A stretch of DNA of 56,655 bases from Candidatus Melainabacteria bacterium (GTDB lineage Bacteria; Cyanobacteriota; Vampirovibrionia; Obscuribacterales; Obscuribacteraceae), in contig RXJR01000030.1 in NCBI GenBank assembly GCA_003963305.1, positions 1 through 56,655 on the forward strand. Reading direction: 5' to 3'. Below are positions 43,566-52,708 of this stretch, one piece after another. The number at the start of each line of letters is the position of its first letter. Positions within the stretch are counted from its first letter, which is position 1. The notes beneath the pieces were generated by a model that saw only the letters and a program-made list of their open reading frames with translations, ran no database searches and was not told where the DNA came from. A program made the translations under genes and the position numbers.

Positions 43566-44417
43566 TTAGAGTCGACCTGTTTTACTTGCCATTTCTCTTA
43601 AGCGCTGTATGCGTTCAGCTGTGGGCGGATGCGTCGACATCAGTTGAACGAACCAGCTCTGAGGATCTGGCGGAATGATGTAGAGGGACGAGAGGGCCGG
43701 GTTAGCATCTTGAAAAGGAATGGCTCTGGCTGTCTGGTCAATTTTGGCGAGTGCATTTGCCAATGCCAGAGGGTGACCGCAAAGTTCGGCACCACTGGCA
43801 TCAGCTTCGAATTCTCTCGACCTCGATATAGCAAGGTTTATTAGAGTTGCAGCGATTGGAGCCAAGATGGCCATCAACACAACAAAGATTGGATTTGAGC
43901 CTTCTCGCCTGTCATCTGAATAGCTACCGAGATAGTATCCGTAGTGAGCGACGGTGGTTACCACAGATGCCAGAACGGCAGCTATTGTTGTGATCAGTAC
44001 GTCGCGATTTCGTACATGGGCTAGCTCATGAGCCAGCACGCCTTCCAACTCATCCCAGTTGAGAAGCCTCATGATGCCCTCTGTTACAGCTATCGAGGAG
44101 TGCTCTGGGTCCCGACCTGTGGCGAAAGCATTTGGCGAATCTGTTGGAATAACGTAGATGCTCGGCACGGGAATTTGTGCATGGCGAGCGATGCGTTCCA
44201 CTATGTCGTACAACTCTGGCGCTTGCTGTCGTGAGACTGGTTGAGCGTTACTCATGCGCAGAGCAATTGGCGCTGAAAACCAGTAGCTGAATACATTGGT
44301 ACAGACGGCAAAGAAAAATGCCACAGTGATGCCGTCTCGTCCGCCCAGCACGCCGCCTATGGCGACGATCAGTGCGGTTAAACAGCCCATCAGAACGAGA
44401 GTCTTAAGTGTGTTCAT
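43566..44417 (-). CDS. htpX: HtpX-type zinc metalloprotease (M48)
   Basis: 283 aa from the ATG at 44417, with AAGGGA seven bases upstream; an in-frame start at 44540 would add a hydrophilic 41 residues. Two N-terminal membrane helices (TLVLMGCLTALIVAIGG and the next) are followed by PNAFATGRDP and the zinc site GVLAHELAHVRNRD (HExxH near residue 127). Two further helices and SRSREFEADASGAELCG (third zinc ligand Glu) complete it. It is an inner-membrane protease for damaged membrane proteins, often heat induced. It is divergent from fumC with a palindrome between. Confidence 0.94.
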   Translation of the reverse strand: MNTLKTLVLMGCLTALIVAIGGVLGGRDGITVAFFFAVCTNVFSYWFSAPIALRMSNAQPVSRQQAPELYDIVERIARHAQIPVPSIYVIPTDSPNAFATGRDPEHSSIAVTEGIMRLLNWDELEGVLAHELAHVRNRDVLITTIAAVLASVVTTVAHYGYYLGSYSDDRREGSNPIFVVLMAILAPIAATLINLAISRSREFEADASGAELCGHPLALANALAKIDQTARAIPFQDANPALSSLYIIPPDPQSWFVQLMSTHPPTAERIQRLREMASKTGRL

Positions 44418-44604
44418 TTGATTTCCCTTCAAGAACTCTACTAGTTTTATGTAATCCAAACCAAACGGCAAGAGGTCGTTTTTTTCTGAACTCTTAATCT
44501 TGCAGCCTGGCAGCGTTTTGCCTCTTTTCTCAAATCTCAACCGAAATCCACATTAGCCTATAAATTCGCTCTGAGGGCAGGTATGCGTGCACGGGCGCAG
44601 GTAA

Positions 44605-44628
44605 TCTTAAGTTGATATCGCTTGAAAT
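44605..44628. repeat. Dispersed GATATC palindrome, copy 10 (degenerate)
   Basis: TCTTAAGTTGATATCGCTTG plus AAAT, GATATC at 44614-44619, lies in the 354-base gap between htpX and fumC (divergent). Nothing else was recognised there. Confidence 0.8.
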
Positions 44629-44771
44629 TCGAAGGGGCGTCGGAAGTATTGATTGTGTTTGCGTTTCATCGATCAGAGAATGATTTGACGACTGTCACCT
44701 GTAGTCACCGAAAGTCTATAATTTCAGTCGTATCAGGGTGATGTTCTCGGCAACTGCAAGGAAAATATGTT

Positions 44772-46172
44772 TTGACTAAACCTACTCGCGTCGAGCGCGA
44801 CTCTATGGGAAGCATGGATGTTCCAGCTGACGTCTATTACGGCGCCAGTACTCAGAGAGCGGTACTTAACTTCCCGATCAGTGATTTGCGATTGCAGCGT
44901 TCCTTCATCAAGGCGCTCGGTTTGATAAAGTACGCCGCTGCTGAAATAAACGAGGAATTCGAGGATATCGATGCAAAGATCTGCGGTGCTATCAAATTAG
45001 CTGCGCAGGAGGTTATTGACGGAGTGCTTGACAATCAGTTCGTTGTGGATGTTTTTCAGACCGGCTCCGGAACATCAACTAATATGAACGCTAACGAGGT
45101 TATTGCCAATCGTGCCATTGAAATTCTCGGTGGAAAGCGTGGGGAACGGACCCTGGTTCATCCCAATGACCATGTAAATCATGGTATGTCATCGAATGAT
45201 GCAATTCCGACTGCAATTCACATCGCTGCTTTGATTGATATTAGAGAAAGACTTCGTCCTGCGCTTGCCCGGCTTGAAAGGACTTTGCGGCAAAAGTCGA
45301 ATCAGTTTATGAATGTGATAAAGACTGGTCGCACACATTTGCAGGATGCCACGCCGATACGCCTTGGGCAGGAGTTCCTGGGTTATGCCGGGCAGTGTGA
45401 ACGCGCTCTGGCGCGTCTTGATCATGCCGAGGAACGGCTATCGGAAGTCGCGCTTGGAGGAACTGCAGTCGGAACTGGAATCAATACACGACCGCAGTTT
45501 GCAGGCAAGGTTCTCGCGAGGGTCTCTGAAATATCTGGGGTTAGAGTGAAAGAGACAGAAAATCACTTCCAGGCGCAAAGCACTTTAGATGAAATCGTTG
45601 AGGTCTCGGGAGTTTTAAAAACTATCGCGGTCAGCTTATTGAAAATTGCCAATGATGTGAGATGGCTTAGTTGTGGACCGCGCGCCGGAATTGCCGAAAT
45701 TGCGCTTCCGGAAGTGCAACCGGGAAGTTCCATAATGCCGGGCAAGGTCAATCCTGTGATTGCAGAAGCTTTGTGCATGGTGGCGGCTCAGGTAATCGGC
45801 AATGATACAACCATTGCCATCGCCGGTGGTTCTGGTAATTTTGAGCTGAATGTTATGCAGCCAGTGGCTGCTTACAATCTACTGCAGTCGATCAATTTGT
45901 TAGCGAGCGCCGTCGATAATTTCACGAGCAAGTGCGTTGACGGCATAGTTGCGACTGAGCGTGGTCCTGAACTGGTTGAACGCGGGTTAGCCCTGTGCAC
46001 GGCACTTGTGCCTGAAATCGGTTATGACGCAGCGGCCGCAATATCGCACGATGCTTACGAATCTGGCGAGACTATTAGAGAAGTAGCGCGCCGAAAGACT
46101 GACTTGACTGAATCGACGCTGGAAAAGCTACTTGATCCGTTCAAAATGACCAGCGGTAATCAGTACTTGTAA
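44772..46172 (+). CDS. fumC: Class II fumarate hydratase
   Basis: 466 aa from a TTG with AAGGA about ten bases upstream; a nearby ATG (44767) runs straight into a stop. It interconverts fumarate and malate in the TCA cycle. The family signature is GSSIMPGKVNPV (about residue 318). TGSGTSTNMNANEV, NHGMSSNDAIPTA and GRTHLQDATP are the substrate-binding blocks. Iron-sulfur cysteines of class I are absent. The aspartase branch shares these motifs, but the NFPISD start and the length favour fumarase. Confidence 0.95.
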   Translation: MTKPTRVERDSMGSMDVPADVYYGASTQRAVLNFPISDLRLQRSFIKALGLIKYAAAEINEEFEDIDAKICGAIKLAAQEVIDGVLDNQFVVDVFQTGSGTSTNMNANEVIANRAIEILGGKRGERTLVHPNDHVNHGMSSNDAIPTAIHIAALIDIRERLRPALARLERTLRQKSNQFMNVIKTGRTHLQDATPIRLGQEFLGYAGQCERALARLDHAEERLSEVALGGTAVGTGINTRPQFAGKVLARVSEISGVRVKETENHFQAQSTLDEIVEVSGVLKTIAVSLLKIANDVRWLSCGPRAGIAEIALPEVQPGSSIMPGKVNPVIAEALCMVAAQVIGNDTTIAIAGGSGNFELNVMQPVAAYNLLQSINLLASAVDNFTSKCVDGIVATERGPELVERGLALCTALVPEIGYDAAAAISHDAYESGETIREVARRKTDLTESTLEKLLDPFKMTSGNQYL

Positions 46173-46329
46173 ACCGTTGCGGGGCACAATATCATTCAGA
46201 CCAAGGTCTTCCTCCGAAAGGACGTTGCGAAGTGGACTATTATGCCGAATTATGCCTGGCAAAAGCGGCTTAGTAATGGTAATTTGGACCAATTAACAAC
46301 GAGATGAAAGCATTTCGTGCATAGGCATT

Positions 46330-48264
46330 ATGACGGACCGCAGGGCTCACACAAGATATAACAAATTTCGGCGTTGGTTTTTTCAGGGCATCAGAGAAAG
46401 CCACAAAAAGCCAACTGCCGTTCACCAGGATGTCTGGTGGAAAGTCATGTGCTTGACCGGTGTCGATTACTTCTCGACACTGGGTTATCAGCCTGGAATC
46501 GCGTTTCTTGCTGCAAGCTACCTGGCACCATTTGCGACACTAATACTTGTCCTGGTAACTGTCTTTTGCGCTCTACCAGCGTATTTTATAGTGGCAAAGG
46601 AAAGTCCACATGGACAGGGCAGTATTTCCATGCTGGGTAATTTGCTTCCCGGCTGGTACGGTAAGGCTGTGGTCTTGCTTCTATTGGGATTTGCTGCAAC
46701 TGCTTTTATTATCACAATCACTTTGTCAGCTGCTGACGCTACGGCGCACTTAATCGAGAACCCACTAATACCTCCGTGGATTCACAATCATGATCGAATC
46801 GGTGTAACGTTGGTGCTGCTCACCATACTTGGTGGCGTTTTCTTAATTGGTTTTCGTGAGGCGATTGGTGTTTCATCTGTCATCGTCGCCGTGTACTTAT
46901 CCTTGAACGCAGTCGTTCTGGTCAAGTGTCTTACCCTGATATCCGAAAATCCTCAATTTTGGGATGGCTGGCACCAGAATCTTCTCGCCATCCCAGAATC
47001 GCACGGTAACCCGTGGTTGATTTTGACCACATCACTGCTGCTCTTTCCGAAACTGGCTTTAGGCCTGTCCGGATTTGAAACGGGTGTGGCTGTAATGCCT
47101 CTGGTTAAGGGAGACCCAACAGATACGCCTGAAAATCCGGTTGGGCGTATTCGTAATACGAAATTTCTCTTGTCCTCCGCCGCTCTGATTATGTGTGTTT
47201 ATCTGGTGGCCAGTAGCATCGTCACAACGCTGATGATTAAAGCTGTCGACTTTAAAGAAGGTGGTTCGGCAAATGGACGCGCGCTGGCTTATCTTGCGCA
47301 TAAGCATTTGGGCGAGGGCTTCGGCACCATATATGACCTGAGCTCAATTTTGATTCTCTGGTTTGCGGGCGCGTCTGCCATTGCAGGTTTGCTCAGTCTG
47401 GTGCCGCGCTACCTGCCTCGATTTGGTATGGCACCTGAGTGGGCTGCTGCAACGCGGCCACTGGTTGTATTTTTCACGGCCGTTGCCTTCATAGTCACCT
47501 TCATATTTAAGGCAGATGTAGATGCTCAAGCTGGAGCATACGCTACAGGTGTTCTAGTGCTGATAACATCAGCTGCGGTGGCAGGTACACTCACCGTCTG
47601 GGAAAAGAAGCCACGACTAAGATACGGATATCTGTCAATCGCCCTCATTTTCGTATACACAACAATAGTCAATTGCGTCGAAAGACCTGAAGGCGTACAC
47701 ATTGCGCTTTCTTTTATTGCCACTATATTTTTTGCATCGGTGATTTCGCGTGCCTTGCGATCTGTAGAATTGCGCGTGCATAAAATCGATCTGGATCCTT
47801 TGGCTAAGCAGTTCGTCGAGTCTGCTGCGAAAACCGGAAGTATCAGAATATTGGCTCATCGTCCTGGCGGCACGGACTATGCCGAAAAGGAAGCTGAATC
47901 ACGCGAAATACATAGCATTGGCAAAGACGAAGGTGATTTTATTTTCTTAGAAGTCAGCCTTGGCGATGCATCAGACTTTATTGAAGATTGTCTGGAAATC
48001 TCCGGGCACGAGATCGACGGTTTTCACGTGTTGCGCTGTACCAGCCCTGCTATACCAAACGCCATTGCAGCATTCTTGTTGCATTTGCGAGATAAGACGG
48101 GAGTGATCCCGCACGCCTATTTCGGATGGACGGAAGGCAATCCGATTGGCTACATCTTTAAGTATATTTTCCTCGGAGAAGGTGAAACTGCGCCCGTGTG
48201 CAGAGAAATTTTGAGAGAGCTGGATAGCGAACCATCACGCCGTCCAAAGATTCATGTTGGATGA
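46330..48264 (+). CDS. APC-superfamily amino-acid permease with cytoplasmic C-terminal domain
   Basis: 644 aa. About 12 membrane helices run from residue 35 to about 475. [19 protein letters not shown] in helix 1 and [13 protein letters not shown] are the unwound substrate-binding segments. After the last helix there is a soluble domain of about 160 residues ([20 protein letters not shown] onward) that looks like a regulatory domain. The substrate is unknown. Its TGA is the first codon of a 13-bp tandem repeat. The ribosome site is weak. Confidence 0.9.
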   Translation: MTDRRAHTRYNKFRRWFFQGIRESHKKPTAVHQDVWWKVMCLTGVDYFSTLGYQPGIAFLAASYLAPFATLILVLVTVFCALPAYFIVAKESPHGQGSISMLGNLLPGWYGKAVVLLLLGFAATAFIITITLSAADATAHLIENPLIPPWIHNHDRIGVTLVLLTILGGVFLIGFREAIGVSSVIVAVYLSLNAVVLVKCLTLISENPQFWDGWHQNLLAIPESHGNPWLILTTSLLLFPKLALGLSGFETGVAVMPLVKGDPTDTPENPVGRIRNTKFLLSSAALIMCVYLVASSIVTTLMIKAVDFKEGGSANGRALAYLAHKHLGEGFGTIYDLSSILILWFAGASAIAGLLSLVPRYLPRFGMAPEWAAATRPLVVFFTAVAFIVTFIFKADVDAQAGAYATGVLVLITSAAVAGTLTVWEKKPRLRYGYLSIALIFVYTTIVNCVERPEGVHIALSFIATIFFASVISRALRSVELRVHKIDLDPLAKQFVESAAKTGSIRILAHRPGGTDYAEKEAESREIHSIGKDEGDFIFLEVSLGDASDFIEDCLEISGHEIDGFHVLRCTSPAIPNAIAAFLLHLRDKTGVIPHAYFGWTEGNPIGYIFKYIFLGEGETAPVCREILRELDSEPSRRPKIHVG

Positions 48265-48300
48265 TGGTATCTGTTGATGGTATCGGTTGATGGTATCGGT
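48262..48300. repeat. 13-bp tandem repeat beginning at a stop codon
   Basis: Three copies of TGATGGTATC(T/G)GT at 48262, 48275 and 48288. The first TGA is the stop codon of the APC permease. Confidence 0.95.
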
Positions 48301-48342
48301 TGTAGTGCCAGTGCTGCGTGACGACAGTCGGAGATCATAGCG

Positions 48343-48939
48343 ATGGACCCACTTTATATTGCCTTTTTCGTTGTTCTACTCTTGATTTCGGCTGTAATTA
48401 TTCCCAAAGTCTTGAAAGCTCCTGCAAGCGAGGCTGATAGTCTTTTGACGACGGCACTTTTGAAAAAGCAGAGTGGTAGCTTCAGCGAAGCAGCGTATTA
48501 TCTCGAGCGAGCTCTAGCAGAATTCGAAAGTGAAGCTGTACCAGACTTCGGCAAGATGTGTACATGTATAGTCCAATTGGCTGAGTGTCAAACACGTTCT
48601 AGCAACTATGCCGAGGCCAGGAAACTCTATGAGCGATTGATTGAGCTGTGGATGACGGCAATTTCTAAAGATAATCCCGAGGCTTATCTTGACATAGATT
48701 ATTTGGCTTCAACTGCCAGTTTTGGAGCTGGAACATCTGATGTGGTCGATGCCTATGAAAAGGTAATTGAGGCAAAACGGAAGGTTTTCGGTCAGAACCA
48801 TCCCGATGTGGCAAACTCTCTGCGGATTCGCGCTCTATTGTTGAGGACGCTGGGCCGCGAGGACGATGCTAAGCAGTCTGAGGCGGCAGCCGAGAGCATC
48901 GGAGCTGCACGAGAGAAACCTGGCAGCTCCTCAGACTAG
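48343..48939 (+). CDS. Membrane-anchored TPR protein
   Basis: 198 aa. An N-terminal membrane helix (LYIAFFVVLLLISAVIIPKV) anchors the protein. TPR-like units follow: SFSEAAYYLERALAEFES, NYAEARKLYERLIELWMTA and VVDAYEKVIEAKRKVFGQNH, then PDVANSLRIRALLL. The last unit is kinesin-light-chain-like, as in the gene at 13896. It is a probable scaffold at the membrane. It lies 78 bases after the permease, with the tandem repeat between, and may be co-transcribed. Confidence 0.85.
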   Translation: MDPLYIAFFVVLLLISAVIIPKVLKAPASEADSLLTTALLKKQSGSFSEAAYYLERALAEFESEAVPDFGKMCTCIVQLAECQTRSSNYAEARKLYERLIELWMTAISKDNPEAYLDIDYLASTASFGAGTSDVVDAYEKVIEAKRKVFGQNHPDVANSLRIRALLLRTLGREDDAKQSEAAAESIGAAREKPGSSSD

Positions 48940-48974
48940 CGTTTGAGGCAGGCAGTATCTCGGACTAGTGTTTG
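48922..48974. repeat. 24-bp imperfect direct repeat around a stop codon
   Basis: Copies at 48922-48945 and 48951-48974 share GGCAG and the (A/G)GACTAG(C/T)GTTTG core; five mismatches. The TAG in the first copy is the stop codon of the TPR gene. Confidence 0.8.
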
Positions 48975-49048
48975 TCAAAGGACGGGGCACGCTAATTCTG
49001 TGTTTTTTATTCGAGAGCCTTTACTAGTCAGGCTTACAAGTCTTTTCC

Positions 49049-49078
49049 CGATTTTAAGCTGATATCAGTTTAAAATCG
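49049..49078. repeat. Dispersed GATATC palindrome, copy 11 (longest)
   Basis: A 30-bp palindrome with a single mismatched pair; core TTTTAAGCTGATATCAGTTT, GATATC at 49061-49066, outer arms CGAT/ATCG. It lies between the TPR gene and the FIST gene (both plus strand). Confidence 0.95.
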
Positions 49079-49224
49079 GATTTGGTTCCTTTCGGGCTAT
49101 AGAATTCAAGCAGGCAAGGCGTTTTCGAACTAATTCGTTTTCAGCCTATGGTACTTGGTAGAATGGTCAATTTGCAGCTCTTTCGCGACAGCGCGGAGTC
49201 TGTTTATCCAGTTGAGGGTTCTTA

Positions 49225-50442
49225 ATGAAGTGGGCGTCAGCGCTAGCCGGCAACGACTTGCCGGGAAAACGCAAATATGGAGGAGCCAGGCAGTTACTGG
49301 CCGAGTGTGCAGAAAGCATTAACTTTCAGCTGACTGACGCGGAGCCGGATCTGGTCATCGGATTTTTCTCCTCTGATTTCATGACTGAGTTTGATGATAT
49401 ACCTCAGCTCGTTCAGGATCACTTTCGTGCAAAGCACTTTATTGGTTGCTCTGCTGGCGGTTTGATCGGTGGCGGATTCGAGCTTGAGAAGGAAAAAGGA
49501 ATAGCAATTACGGCAGCAGTTTTGCCTGACGTCGAGATTAAAACCTTTCATCTCGAGGATTCTGATTTGCCCGATCTCGATTCTGCGCCTGCTGCCTGGG
49601 AAAAAGCTATCGGTGTAGAAAACAGCTCTGCTCCGCAGTTCATACTGCTTCCCGACCCATTCAGTTTCAAACTCGATCTGTTAATGCAAGGGTTGGACTA
49701 TGCTTTCGCTAAGTCTGTGAAATTGGGCGGATTGGCTAGTGGTGGCAACCGTAGTGGCATGAATGCTCTTTTCTGTGACCAGAAAGTTTTTCGAAGTGGC
49801 GCAGTAGGTGCGGCACTCTGTGGAAACGTCCAGGTTGATTCGGTGGTAGCTCAAGGATGCCGACCAATCGGGCATCCGATGCGGGTCACTAAATGTCTGG
49901 ACAATTTTTTGATTGAGCTTGATGGTGAGCCGGCCGTTCATGTTCTCAAAGAAGCAATCATGAAACTCAGCCCTTCTGATCAAAAGCTCGCTTACAACTC
50001 CTTATTTCTTGGCGTAGTGATGGACGAGTTCAAGGACGATTTTCGCGCAGGCGATTTTCTCATACGCAACATTATCGGGATTGAACAAAAGTCAGGTGCG
50101 TTGATGGTTGGTGAGATTCTCAGGAATGAACGAACAGTCCAATTTCATTTGAGAGATGCAGCAACGTCATCTGAAGATTTGCGTTTGATGCTCAAAAATT
50201 ATAGAGAAAAACAATCTGGCACTGACGCTGCAGGCGCGCTGCTTTTTTCTTGTTTGGGACGTGGTAAGCATCTCTACGGCGAGTCCAATCACGATAGCGA
50301 GTGTTTTCGTGAGTTCCTGGGTGACATTCCCCTGGGCGGATTCTTTTGCAACGGTGAGATCGGACCAGTTGGTGGCACGACTTTTTTGCACGGGTATACG
50401 TCGTCGTTTGGCATCTTTCGAGAGAAGTCTGCGGTTAAATAG
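49225..50442 (+). CDS. FIST-domain sensor protein (FIST_N and FIST_C)
   Basis: 405 aa; ATG preceded by GAGGG at six bases. The N-terminal half has PDLVIGFFSSDFM and HFIGCSAGGLIGGGFE, the core of FIST_N. The second half, with FRAGDFLIRNIIGIEQKSGA, GALLFSCLGRGKHLYG, and the final GGFFCNGEIGPVGGTTFLHG, is FIST_C. FIST proteins are soluble small-ligand sensors, often coupled to histidine kinases or diguanylate cyclases; here no output domain or partner is adjacent. It precedes the TonB-C-like gene by about 50 bases. Confidence 0.93.
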   Translation: MKWASALAGNDLPGKRKYGGARQLLAECAESINFQLTDAEPDLVIGFFSSDFMTEFDDIPQLVQDHFRAKHFIGCSAGGLIGGGFELEKEKGIAITAAVLPDVEIKTFHLEDSDLPDLDSAPAAWEKAIGVENSSAPQFILLPDPFSFKLDLLMQGLDYAFAKSVKLGGLASGGNRSGMNALFCDQKVFRSGAVGAALCGNVQVDSVVAQGCRPIGHPMRVTKCLDNFLIELDGEPAVHVLKEAIMKLSPSDQKLAYNSLFLGVVMDEFKDDFRAGDFLIRNIIGIEQKSGALMVGEILRNERTVQFHLRDAATSSEDLRLMLKNYREKQSGTDAAGALLFSCLGRGKHLYGESNHDSECFREFLGDIPLGGFFCNGEIGPVGGTTFLHGYTSSFGIFREKSAVK

Positions 50443-50491
50443 CATTGCCTCAACAGCCGTATAATGTTTAGTGCAGCCTCATGGAGGAACT

Positions 50492-51013
50492 ATGGACAAA
50501 AAAATGTGGCTTCCGATATTTGTAGCCGGCTTTGCTTTATTGCCAGTTGCCGTCGAGAGTCGACCAGCTGCTCGGCCTCCTGCCAGACCCGCTCGCGCCG
50601 GTGCAAGTTCCGGAGCCTCAAATACCGCCGCTTACACTGCCTATCTTGCCAGATTGCGAGGCAAGCTTCTGAACAATTGGGACGTTCCCAACGGCAAGAA
50701 CAAAGTGACACTTACAACTACTGTGGCTGCAGACGGTTCTGTCGGCGATGTTGCACTGAGCAGCTCACCGAAGAGTGCCGATGCTGAGATTGCTGGTAGC
50801 GAAGCGTTTGCCAAGTCTCAACCTCTGGAGACCATCCCTGGTGGTGCGCAGGTGAAGTTGATTCTGACGTTCGAATCAAGCGCTGATCCTCACGGCGATA
50901 GCAGCTCCAACGTCTACACGCAAATTGTTCCCATACCTGCTGCAAAAGCAGCTTCTGCTGCCAGCAACACTGCGTCGGATCCTTCATCTGCAGGCGCTGC
51001 ACAGACTAAATGA
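50492..51013 (+). CDS. Exported TonB-C-terminal-like protein
   Basis: 173 aa from the ATG at 50492, four bases behind GGAGG; a GTG at 50471 would translate the ribosome site itself. The signal peptide is KKMWLPIFVAGFALLPVAVE. A Pro/Ala/Arg-rich linker (RPAARPPARPARAG) follows, then a compact domain: YLARLRGKLLNNWDVPNGKN, VTLTTTVAADGSVGDVALSS and ETIPGGAQVKLILTFES, matching TonB-C-like energy-transducer fold features. The last 35 residues are Ala/Ser-rich. It is probably periplasmic. It precedes the MEMO1-AMMECR1 gene by 15 bases. Confidence 0.8.
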   Translation: MDKKMWLPIFVAGFALLPVAVESRPAARPPARPARAGASSGASNTAAYTAYLARLRGKLLNNWDVPNGKNKVTLTTTVAADGSVGDVALSSSPKSADAEIAGSEAFAKSQPLETIPGGAQVKLILTFESSADPHGDSSSNVYTQIVPIPAAKAASAASNTASDPSSAGAAQTK

Positions 51014-51028
51014 AAGAAATCGAAGAGA

Positions 51029-52579
51029 ATGAATAATTTCATCAGCAGAGCCGGGTTAAACTTCTCGCAAAAGCGACAAGCCGCCTTTGCTGGTACCTGG
51101 TACGAATCGGATCCCAAAAAACTGCGTGCTCAGATTGATTCATTTCTTTCCAGCGCCCAGGCGGCATTGGTGACCAGACCTGTCGAGACCGGATTCAGCC
51201 AGAATCTTGAGCCAACTGCACCGATTCTGGCGATAGTCTCTCCCCATGCTGGATACATGTTCTCCGGCAGTACTGCCGCTTTTGCCTATGAGCAAGCAAG
51301 ACGACAGCGACCGAAACGCATTTTCTTGTTGGGTCCCAGTCATTACGTTGGTTTTGAAGGGGCCGTTTTACCCACCGATTCGATATTTGCTACCCCTTTA
51401 GGTGATTTGCTCGTCGACAAAGACGTTACTGAGGAACTCTCCGATTTCCCCTTGTTCCGTCAATCGAGCCAGGTACACAAAAGAGAACATTCACTGGAGA
51501 TGCAGCTGCCCTTTATACGGGCAACATTTGGAGATGTGAAGATTGTCCCGATAATTATCGGATCACTTCCTGACGAAATGGATGTGCAACTGATGGGACA
51601 GATTTTGCGACGTTATTTGCAGCCGGATGATCTGGTTGTCGTTAGCTCTGATTTTACTCACTACGGACCACGTTATGAGTATCAGCCATTTGAGAGTGAT
51701 TGGAAAGAAGGCGTGCGACGACTCGACGCAGAAGCTTTTGCACACTTGAGCAAACACGATGTGCATGGATTTCTCGATTTTAAAGAGCGTACAGCTGATA
51801 CTATATGTGGTTTCTATCCGTGTGCGGTTCTCTCCGCGATGCTGCCAGAAACTGCCTATGGAAGCGCGTTGCAGTATCGAACATCTCAGGATGCCATCGT
51901 TGAGGACGACAATAATTCAGTTTCGTATCTCGCTCTTGCCTTTTCTGACTCTCGTAAACTAGGCTGGGAGCCCCTTCAGCACATTGGTAGTGAAAGGGAC
52001 AGTAGCTTGCCAGATTCAGTCAAAGACAATTTGCTTGCTCTGGCTCGTTTGACTCTGGAGCGGGCGGTCACGGAAAACAGGCGACCATCCGAGAGTGAAA
52101 TTCAGTTCGCCGTTAATGATTTTACAAAAACAAAGATGGGTGCGTTCGTAACGCTGTACAGAGTCGATCCTGAGAAAACCGATCAAAAGGAGCTGCGCGG
52201 TTGTATTGGATACATATGGCCAGTCAAACCGCTATTTCAAACCGTTATTGATAATACAATCGGTTCCTCATCTAGAGATTATCGATTTCAGCCCGTCTCA
52301 AAATCAGAATTGAAAGAGTTGGAAATTGACATAAACGTTCTTACTGCCCCTCATCGCGTCAATAGCTACAAAGATATTGTAGTCGGGAGAGATGGAGTGG
52401 TGCTTTACAAAAACGGCAGGCAGTCTGTTTTCCTGCCGTCTGTTGCGACTGAGTTCGGCTGGGATTTATCCGAGTTGTTGACGCAGCTATCTCTCAAAGC
52501 TGGATTGCCTGCCGATGCGTGGCAGCATGGGGCTCGATTCGATGTCTTTCAATCGCAGTCGATATCCGAAAGAGAATGA
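51029..52579 (+). CDS. AmmeMemoRadiSam system fusion: MEMO1 domain plus AMMECR1 domain
   Basis: 516 aa. The MEMO1 domain spans residues about 15-300: AFAGTWYESDP, IVSPHAGYMFSG (metal-site His), LLGPSHYVG, REHSLEMQLPF and VVVSSDFTHYG are its hallmarks. The AMMECR1 domain spans about 330-510 with the invariant LRGCIGYIWP (about 389), then SRDYRFQPVS and SVFLPSVATEFGWD. In many bacteria and archaea these two occur with a radical-SAM protein as the AmmeMemoRadiSam set; the biochemical role is uncertain, and a link to protein or small-molecule modification is only proposed. No radical-SAM gene is seen in the window. A 23-bp tandem repeat follows its stop. Confidence 0.95.
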   Translation: MNNFISRAGLNFSQKRQAAFAGTWYESDPKKLRAQIDSFLSSAQAALVTRPVETGFSQNLEPTAPILAIVSPHAGYMFSGSTAAFAYEQARRQRPKRIFLLGPSHYVGFEGAVLPTDSIFATPLGDLLVDKDVTEELSDFPLFRQSSQVHKREHSLEMQLPFIRATFGDVKIVPIIIGSLPDEMDVQLMGQILRRYLQPDDLVVVSSDFTHYGPRYEYQPFESDWKEGVRRLDAEAFAHLSKHDVHGFLDFKERTADTICGFYPCAVLSAMLPETAYGSALQYRTSQDAIVEDDNNSVSYLALAFSDSRKLGWEPLQHIGSERDSSLPDSVKDNLLALARLTLERAVTENRRPSESEIQFAVNDFTKTKMGAFVTLYRVDPEKTDQKELRGCIGYIWPVKPLFQTVIDNTIGSSSRDYRFQPVSKSELKELEIDINVLTAPHRVNSYKDIVVGRDGVVLYKNGRQSVFLPSVATEFGWDLSELLTQLSLKAGLPADAWQHGARFDVFQSQSISERE

Positions 52580-52613
52580 CAGTCTGCTCGCTGACGACGG
52601 GCAGCAGTGGCAG

Positions 52614-52697
52614 GACTTACGTCGCCTCATCGAGATGACTTACGTCGCTGCATCGAGATGACTTACGTCGCTGCATCGAGATGACTTCTTCGAGATT
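52614..52697. repeat. 23-bp tandem repeat
   Basis: Units at 52614, 52637 and 52660 (GACTTACGTCGCTGCATCGA plus GAT); a partial fourth starts at 52683. It fills the convergent gap between the MEMO1 fusion and the M48-like gene. Confidence 0.97.
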
Positions 52698-52708
52698 CTC
52701 TTCGGAAA

